From Plotosus lineatus (taxonomy: Eukaryota; Chordata; Actinopteri; Siluriformes; Plotosidae): a stretch of 64,000 nucleotides of DNA. The stretch lies in contig CM045729.1 in assembly GCA_024760905.1 (NCBI GenBank), positions 80,639,050 through 80,703,049 of the forward strand, read 5' to 3'. This document shows, piece after piece, positions 60,495 through 64,000 of the stretch. Made by a program: the position numbers and the translations under genes. The notes under the pieces were generated by a model that searched no databases, was not told the origin of the DNA, and was given only the letters and a program-made list of their open reading frames with translations. Positions within the stretch are counted from its first letter, which is position 1. Every line of letters starts with the position of its first letter.

Positions 60495-63426
60495 TGCAAC
60501 ACATTGTTGTTTTATATTAACATAAAGGAAAAGGGGAAAACAATATATGCAGTGTTCTTTAATTTTAAATGTCAAAAAAGAATTTGTGGCTCCCAGTGTT
60601 GTCTTTAGTATGGAAAACGCTTCCAAATGTGTCTTTGAATGGCTAAGATTGCCGACTGCTGAAGTGCTAAGGCAGGTTCCATGATGAGGTTCTGATGATG
60701 ATCTTGTTTCAGACAACATTCACCTTCTTCGTACTTCCACAAAAGCACTAGCTCTGATTTGGCTTTTCATTTTTCTTTCTGTCTTGGACTGTACTTTCAT
60801 TCACTTTATAATAACACCCTATTACAGCAAAAAAACGGTTTCCTTTCTAAGTCATACCAAGCAGTTCTAGTTTTTCATGTAGCGTCATTACCTTTTTCTG
60901 GCACTTCGGCACCTTACTAGAAGCCTGAGAAGGTGCTCAGCGTTTGGGTGGCATGAAGAAGCTTTCCTGTAATTAAAAACACACACACACTAAAAAAGCA
61001 CATGCACAAAGTGTGCGTGGATGAGGAAAAGGGGCTTTACATCGTCTCAACCAATCAGCAGGAGAGAGACAGCCATTGGCTGAATTTGAATCACGTGACA
61101 GTTGCTTGGCAATCTGCGAATATGCGGAGGTGCGAGTGCAAAACCCTGAATAGTCAAGGGCCTTCTCTATAGGGAAAGCCAAATGGGACATGAAAGATAA
61201 AACAAAAATATAGAGTATTCCAAGAAACAATAACTAATCAGCTGAAATAACAACTAATCAAGGCCTCAGAGCCATCAATAAGTCATGGAGGAGCATGGGA
61301 ACAATAATTCATGAAGCAAATGTTTAATCCTCGCAATGTAGGAGGATGGTTGAACAAGGTAAAGAGTTGGGGTTGCAAGCAGAGAATCAGGCTTAGTGTC
61401 AGGTTCAGGGTCAATTTCAGGCGTTGTCTTCAGAGCAAGTTCAAACGGGTTCAGGGGCAATTTCAGGAAGTGCATCCAACTGTAATCCAAACTTAGATTC
61501 GAATGCAAATTCAGACTCTGCTTCTAAAAGCAGTTCTAACTTCTGTTCAGGAGTAAATTCAGTTTCTGTCTTCTACAGGGGTTGTGACTGGGGTCCAATG
61601 GCAGAGGGAAATTCAGAGTTGGTTTTAAGCAGGAAATCCATCTTAATTTGATATGTAGATCCAGATCTGGTTCCACAGGATCTGGTTCCAGTGAACCTTC
61701 TGATTGAGCTTCCTGTGAAATTTCAGATGTAGTTTCAACCAGATCCCCAGTTGCATATTCAGGATTCCATTGTCAGGTAGGAGTTCAGATAAAAGCTAGG
61801 TATGTTTTCATACTTGGTCATAGATACGACTTGAGACTAAATGTCCAACGGGAGCACTTGGGTAGTTTCATCAGGTGCAACAACGCACTGGGGTTCAGGT
61901 ACAGCATCGTGCTTGGGTTCAGGGAGGAGTTCAGGCTTCAATTAAATTGTAGTGAGGAACTTGGGTTCAAGCAGGAATTCAGAATTTGTTTCAGGCACAG
62001 TGTCATGCTTGGATTCAAGGAGAAATTCAGGCTTGGGTCCATATGCAGCATCGTGATTAGGTTCAGGCACAGCATGTGCTTTGGTTCAGGCAGGAGTTCA
62101 GGCTTTGGGCACAGACACAGTGTTGCGCTTCAGTTCACGCAGGAGTTCAGGGTTCAGTTCAGGTGCAGCATCACACTTGGGTTCAAGCACAACATTGCGC
62201 TTGGAGTCAGGCTAAGTTCAAGCTTGGATTTAGGAATAGGCCATGCAAGGCTGGTCCTGGAGCATGTCTTGATGATGGATTTAGAGAGGGGTAAATTTGT
62301 TTTACCTCTGCCCAAAAATCAGTGATAGCTGTCGACAGGCCAGCCAAGGTTCTAGCAAACGCCTCCCCTATTTGGTTTTGTCATATTCATCGCTTGACTG
62401 CCTGTTGTTCCAGTGAATTATTCCACTGGTTTGGTGCTGCCGGATCCAAAAACTAAAGAAGTCTTAAGTCTAGAAGTCTTAACAAAAGGTCCTAGAGAGG
62501 GTAGGTTAGGATATGCTACGCTATGAACAGCTCACCAGTCCATCTCAGGGCCAACACATGCAACCATTCACACACACATAGGGGCAATTTGGAACAGCCT
62601 ACTGTATGTGCTTGGACAGTGGGGAGAAACTGGAGTATCTGGAGGAAACACTGAGCTCTATATACAACTTGGGGGTATATTGGTACTGCTATTGGTATTG
62701 GTACTCCCAACTCTTAGAAGACAACATTTAAAAAAACACACAGAAATGCTCACGGCAAGCCAGATACCACTAAATCCAACCACTTTTTATGAATAATTGT
62801 ACAAAATATTTTATACAAATAGTATCAATTTTAATTAATTTAAATGAGGATTTCATGCTGAGCAAACATTGCATTCTGATTTTTAATCTTTCCTCAACAG
62901 GAGTCCTGTCTCTCATTCAGTGTGTTCCTCGTAAGTATTATCTGATCCAGCAGGACAAAACATGGAGTGATGCTCAGGAATACTGTCGTATCCATCACAC
63001 CGACCTCGCTATCATCGAAAGTAATGACAACATGGTGAGACTTCAAGATGAGATACAGAACCAACAATTCACTTCCAGGGCTTGGATTGGACTATACAGA
63101 GAACATGTTGACTGGCACTGGTCTCTTGGAAATGAACCAGTGGGCAGTATGAGACCATGGACATCAGGACAACCAGTTAACACAATGAATGAGCAGTGGT
63201 GTGGTATAATAAGGCCAGATGGTTGGAATGATGGGCGATGTATAGTCGCATACCCCTTTGTGTGCTTTGATGGTGAGGGACATATTACACATTTAACATT
63301 TAGAGAGTACGGTTTTCTTATTAAAACATTGTAGACTGTGTTCTCGGTGTTCTCATTAAACTTAACTCTGATCTTAAAAATGATAAATATGGATTACATC
63401 TTTTGGTAGTAAATCTCAGTGTTAAT

Positions 63427-63517
<91 letters not shown>

Positions 63518-64000
63518 ATTCCGACAGACACTAAAGCTGGTGATCAGAGATACATTTATATTTCTAACATCATGGGGTGGTATGAAGCTCAGGCGTACTG
63601 CAGAAACCATTATACGGATTTGGCCAGTGCGAGAGAAGAGAAAGAAAACTCTGTTATACAGGAACTAACTTCTGGCTGGACTTGGTTTGGTCTGACCAGA
63701 GAGTCCTGGAAGTGGATAAACCAAACTACCTTCTCTACCATCAGCTGGATGTCTGGAGAACCTGATTTTGTCAAAGAGAATGAAACCTGTGGTTATATAA
63801 ATAACGGTCAGGCCGGTGATGAAATGTGCTCAGAGATCATGCCTTTCTTCTGTTATAGAGGTGAGTTAAAGTTTTATTCACTCTCATATTGAAATAAATA
63901 AAATATTTAAAAGTGTCAGTTTAAATGTTCATGTTGGTATCTTTACATTTCTAAATTCAGAAATCACGGGACAGCAACAGATCATGAGGATGGAGGTGAG
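52756..64000 (+). CDS. Secreted C-type lectin with tandem CTLDs, partial gene
   Basis: Four exons are visible: 52756-52792, 62901-63272, 63528-63860 and 63961-64000, the last cut by the window edge. All junctions are GT-AG and all introns are phase 1. The joined protein starts with a signal peptide (MKLNLFLLLHVTG, then VLSLIQC), so it should enter the secretory pathway, followed by two C-type lectin domains of about 110 residues. Exon 4 starts TGQQQIMRMEV, like the short tail found after the lectin domains in fish proteins named macrophage mannose receptor 1-like or CLEC20A-like. Such proteins bind glycans or other ligands in immunity, but the calcium-site motifs here are not canonical, so sugar binding is not assured. 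No transmembrane segment is seen so far. Intron 1 spans about 10.1 kb of transposons. The gene may belong to a tandem family; no second copy is visible here. Confidence 0.85.
52910..52986. repeat. (TA)n microsatellite
   Basis: TA array forming the left flank of the pogo/Tigger element; it resumes at 53770. Confidence 0.95.
52987..53769 (-). mobile_element. pogo/Tigger transposon, internally deleted
   Basis: 783 bp with matching inverted ends: the left end reads cagtgatacctctgctcacg and the right end, reversed, cagtaaaacctccgctgacg. A TA dinucleotide flanks each end, as expected for Tc1/mariner-pogo insertion. It encodes only the transposase N-terminus (53338-53556, minus), so it could move only with enzyme supplied elsewhere. 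It lies in intron 1 of the lectin gene. Confidence 0.85.
53338..53556 (-). pseudogene. pogo/Tigger transposase N-terminus
   Basis: 72 codons. From residue 17 it reads MGPKKTPPQ, then IEKHERGVCLCDLASQY and STTILKNKEVIKG, the helix-turn-helix DNA-binding start of jerky/Tigger-type (CENP-B-like) transposases. The second binding domain and the DDE catalytic domain are missing. It belongs to the transposon around it, not to the lectin gene. Confidence 0.7.
54103..54738 (+). pseudogene. RTE endonuclease ORF (copy R8)
   Basis: Open frame of 211 codons: TLNVGTMAGKGRELADMMQ (residues about 9-27), a QEETRWKGN block with an extra codon, SAYAPQAGCE, VIGADFNGHIG (about 137-147) and STQVD, stopping one codon before the catalytic tyrosine of the family's VDY motif. 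Part of the dead RTE copy; not a host gene. Confidence 0.75.
55191..55958 (+). pseudogene. RTE linker and RT N-terminal ORF (copy R8)
   Basis: Open frame of 255 codons: linker ([30 protein letters not shown]) and RT entry blocks ([32 protein letters not shown]). The end runs into the inserted palindromic stretch (DIVHSTMYSVLIDIV) and is then out of frame with motif A at 55936. Confidence 0.7.
56722..56845. other. Spacer between the two facing RTE copies
   Basis: About 124 bp with scraps of the main SINE (tcattctctgaaatgcttta and ggggcttgaaactcc). Confidence 0.6.
56846..57286 (-). pseudogene. RTE C-terminal region (copy R9)
   Basis: Open frame of 146 codons: MKGKVYKMVVRPAMLNSLE, LGVTRMDRIRNEFIRGTAHVR, REARLRWFGRVQRR and PGRRPRGRPKKRFIDVVKED, cut off at 56846 just before the usual end of the protein. 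It continues in frame from the RT ORF after its stop codon. Confidence 0.7.
57287..58852 (-). CDS. RTE linker and reverse transcriptase ORF (copy R9)
   Basis: The longest open frame in the window, 521 codons. It copies element RNA into DNA in a working element. Residues 1-205 are the linker ([57 protein letters not shown]). The reverse transcriptase covers about 205-500: [32 protein letters not shown] (304-320), motif [12 protein letters not shown] (337-347), [11 protein letters not shown] (397-407), catalytic FADD (428-431) and FKYLGSTIQSNG (492-503). All core motifs look intact. The frame is entered after a one-base loss that cuts it off from the endonuclease and ends at a stop replacing a lysine codon, so the C-terminus (56846-57286) is separate. 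A retrotransposon gene, not a host gene. Confidence 0.8.
   Translation of the reverse strand: MVEAEKEECRVVFKEELKQALGGQEVLPNDWTTTANVIRDTGRRVLGVSSGRKVDKETWWWNEEVQECVQRKRLAKKKWDIERTEESKQEYRETQCKAKVAVAKAKQRAYDDLYDRLDSKEGENDLYRLAQQRNRDGKDVQQVRLIKDREGTVLTDDRSVLGRWKEYFEELMNEDNEREKRVEEVTIEERDVAKISKGEVRRALKRMKNGKAVGPDDIPVEVWKCLGEVAVDFLTRTFNKVLESEQMTEEWRRNVLVPIFKNKGDVQSCSNYRGIKLMSHTMKLWERIVEARLRAEVSICEQQFGFMPRKSTTDAMFALRMLIEKYGEGQRELHCAFVDLEKAYDRVPREELWYCMRKSGVTEKYFRVVQDMYERCKTVVRCAVGVTNEYKVEVGLHQGSALSPFLFAMVMDRLTDEVRQESPWTMMFADDIVICSESREQVEENLERWRYALERREMKVSLRKSEYMCMNETELGGAVMLQGAEITKVVDFKYLGSTIQSNGDCGKEVKMHAQAGWNGWR
58839..59561 (-). CDS. RTE endonuclease ORF (copy R9)
   Basis: Open frame of 240 codons holding the apurinic-type endonuclease that nicks target DNA in this element class. 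Blocks: MMQRRKVDILCVQETRWKG (residues 1-19), SAYAPQAGCE, VIGADFNGHVGAGN (about 116-129), FGIQDRNAEGQMLIDFA and STQVDYILCRR (about 182-192), then ESVAKQHRMVVCRM. The first residues of the domain lie upstream in the same frame, cut off by a stop near 59576. The frame ends in VKRQRQSRRQSGGS after the one-base loss. Similar proteins are often labelled craniofacial development protein 2-like. Confidence 0.8.
   Translation of the reverse strand: MMQRRKVDILCVQETRWKGSKEKSLGAGFKLFYHGVDGKRNGVGVILKEEFVRNVLKVKRVSDRVMSLKLEIEGVMLNVVSAYAPQAGCELEEKERFWSDLDEVMQSTTRSERVVIGADFNGHVGAGNRGDEEVMGRFGIQDRNAEGQMLIDFAKRMEMAVVNTFFEKKQEHRVTYKSGGRSTQVDYILCRRCNLKEVSDCKVIVGESVAKQHRMVVCRMTLMVRKVKRQRQSRRQSGGS
59940..60023. 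repeat. (TA)n microsatellite
   Basis: TA array abutting the 5' end of RTE copy R9 on one side and a SINE head on the other. Confidence 0.95.
60024..60245 (+). mobile_element. tRNA-SINE, 5' part
   Basis: Head with gggcagtggtggtctcgtgg and B-box gggttcgagtccca, body to cgtcagtgtgtttctg. The normal tail is missing; instead a stretch resembling part of the RTE leader (cagggcatccgacataaaa) follows at 60263-60300. Confidence 0.8.
60331..60366. repeat. (TA)n microsatellite
   Basis: Short TA array; another lies at 60460-60491. Confidence 0.9.
60500..60919. other. Intron sequence, no recognised feature
   Basis: No coding or repeat similarity except that its right part may extend the repeat at 60920. 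Confidence 0.45.
60920..61140 (+). repeat. Interspersed repeat, partner of 19930-20150
   Basis: Reverse complement of that stretch; shared strings include tgtaattaaaaacacac, aaccaatcagcag and gaatcacgtgacagtt. It holds a CCAAT string (aaccaatcag) and a cacgtg E-box, so it might derive from a promoter. Confidence 0.55.
61371..62290. repeat. Degenerate ttcagg-type minisatellite
   Basis: About 900 bp built from variants of a unit around ggttcaggcacagcat / ttcaggnaggagttcagg, with hexamer-like ttcagg recurring dozens of times. Because units are often multiples of three, frames stay open by chance: 164 codons on the + strand (61831-62325) with LGFRxS and EFR-type repeats. I do not consider it a gene. 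Confidence 0.7.
62291..62900. other. Intron 1, last part
   Basis: 62510-62660 holds scraps of the type 4 SINE-like repeat in reverse (cagtccatctcagggccaac, acacacataggggcaattt). The intron ends at tcctcaacag (62891-62900). Confidence 0.5.
62901..63272 (+). CDS. Lectin exon 2: first C-type lectin domain
   Basis: 372 bp, exactly 124 codons, phase 1 at both ends. Acceptor tcctcaacag, donor g followed by gtgagg. Conserved blocks: WSDAQEYCRIHHTDLA, WIGLYR, WHWSLGNEP, a QPV position where sugar-binding domains have EPN or QPD, QWCG, GWNDGRC (the WND motif) and YPFVC. The four canonical disulphide cysteines are present. A perfect donor-like gtaagtat occurs inside the exon at 62931. Confidence 0.9.
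63429..63515. repeat. (TG)n microsatellite next to a splice acceptor
   Basis: About 87 bp of pure TG in intron 2, ending 12 bp before the acceptor AG of exon 3 (63526-63527). Only tttattccgac separates it from the splice site. Confidence 0.95.
63528..63860 (+). CDS. Lectin exon 3: second C-type lectin domain
   Basis: 333 bp, exactly 111 codons, phase 1 at both ends. Acceptor ccgacag just after a (TG)n array, donor g followed by gtgagt. Conserved blocks: GWYEAQAYCRNHYTDLAS, WTWFGLTRESWKW, WMSGEPDF (EPD at the first calcium-motif position), ETCGY and PFFC. The WND position reads GDE before the third cysteine. NQT and NET are possible N-glycosylation sites. Confidence 0.9.
63961..64000 (+). CDS. 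Lectin exon 4, start only
   Basis: Follows an aaattcag acceptor. With the one base carried over from exon 3 it reads EITGQQQIMRMEV before the window ends. The reading resembles the post-lectin-domain tail of fish CTLD proteins (typically KQQ-V-R-V-like). Length and remaining domains are unknown. Confidence 0.6.

Noticed and set aside
61831..62325. A 164-codon protein gene
   Set aside because: The frame lies wholly inside a degenerate minisatellite with units near multiples of three; no splice sites or homology support it.

Overview
This window looks like a repeat-dense stretch of a teleost fish genome. The evidence is spliced genes with GT-AG introns, a C-type lectin gene of a fish type, fish retrotransposon families (Rex3-like RTE, a second RTE family, Ty3/gypsy, a LINE with a restriction-like endonuclease), many tRNA-derived SINEs and very long (TA)n, (TG)n and (ATT)n microsatellites. 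Some old repeats (for example 50163-50450) resemble ones I associate with catfish and their relatives, but I cannot name the species.

The only host gene I can support starts at 52756 and runs off the right edge, on the + strand. Exon 1 (52756-52792) encodes a signal peptide start. Exons 2 and 3 (62901-63272, 63528-63860) each encode one C-type lectin domain. Exon 4 begins at 63961. All three introns are phase 1, so the domains are interchangeable cassettes. Intron 1 is about 10.1 kb and is filled by a pogo/Tigger transposon, two RTE elements facing each other, SINEs, TA arrays and a minisatellite.

Region by region: 1-4700 holds an interspersed repeat, a SINE/LINE block and a nearly full-length Rex3-like element. 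4900-7340 holds a transposon remnant, a 1.7 kb repeat and a LINE scrap. 7771-10281 is a decayed gypsy element with an RTE fragment inside it. 10360-12450 holds microsatellites and SINEs. 12454-15348 is an RTE copy. 15412-18960 is a LINE with a restriction-like endonuclease. 19156-23634 holds SINEs, a pogo-like repeat, an RTE reverse transcriptase fragment and a paralogous copy of the SINE/LINE block. 23690-28358 holds two RTE copies. 29535-32069 holds a Rex3 3' fragment and the inverted partner of the 1.7 kb repeat. 33318-35725 is the 3' half of a gypsy element on the minus strand. 36200-36762 is a piggyBac transposase remnant cut by an RTE copy (36766-39243). 42910-46034 is a full-length RTE copy. 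46215-52740 holds a gypsy LTR, SINEs and mostly featureless sequence upstream of the lectin gene.

Nine copies of one RTE family (called R1-R9 here, left to right) dominate the window. All are inactive, though R9 (56846-59937) is only lightly damaged. Two copies share one internal deletion, which points to a deleted subfamily that was itself mobilised. Nothing suggests a bacterial system, a CRISPR array or an operon.
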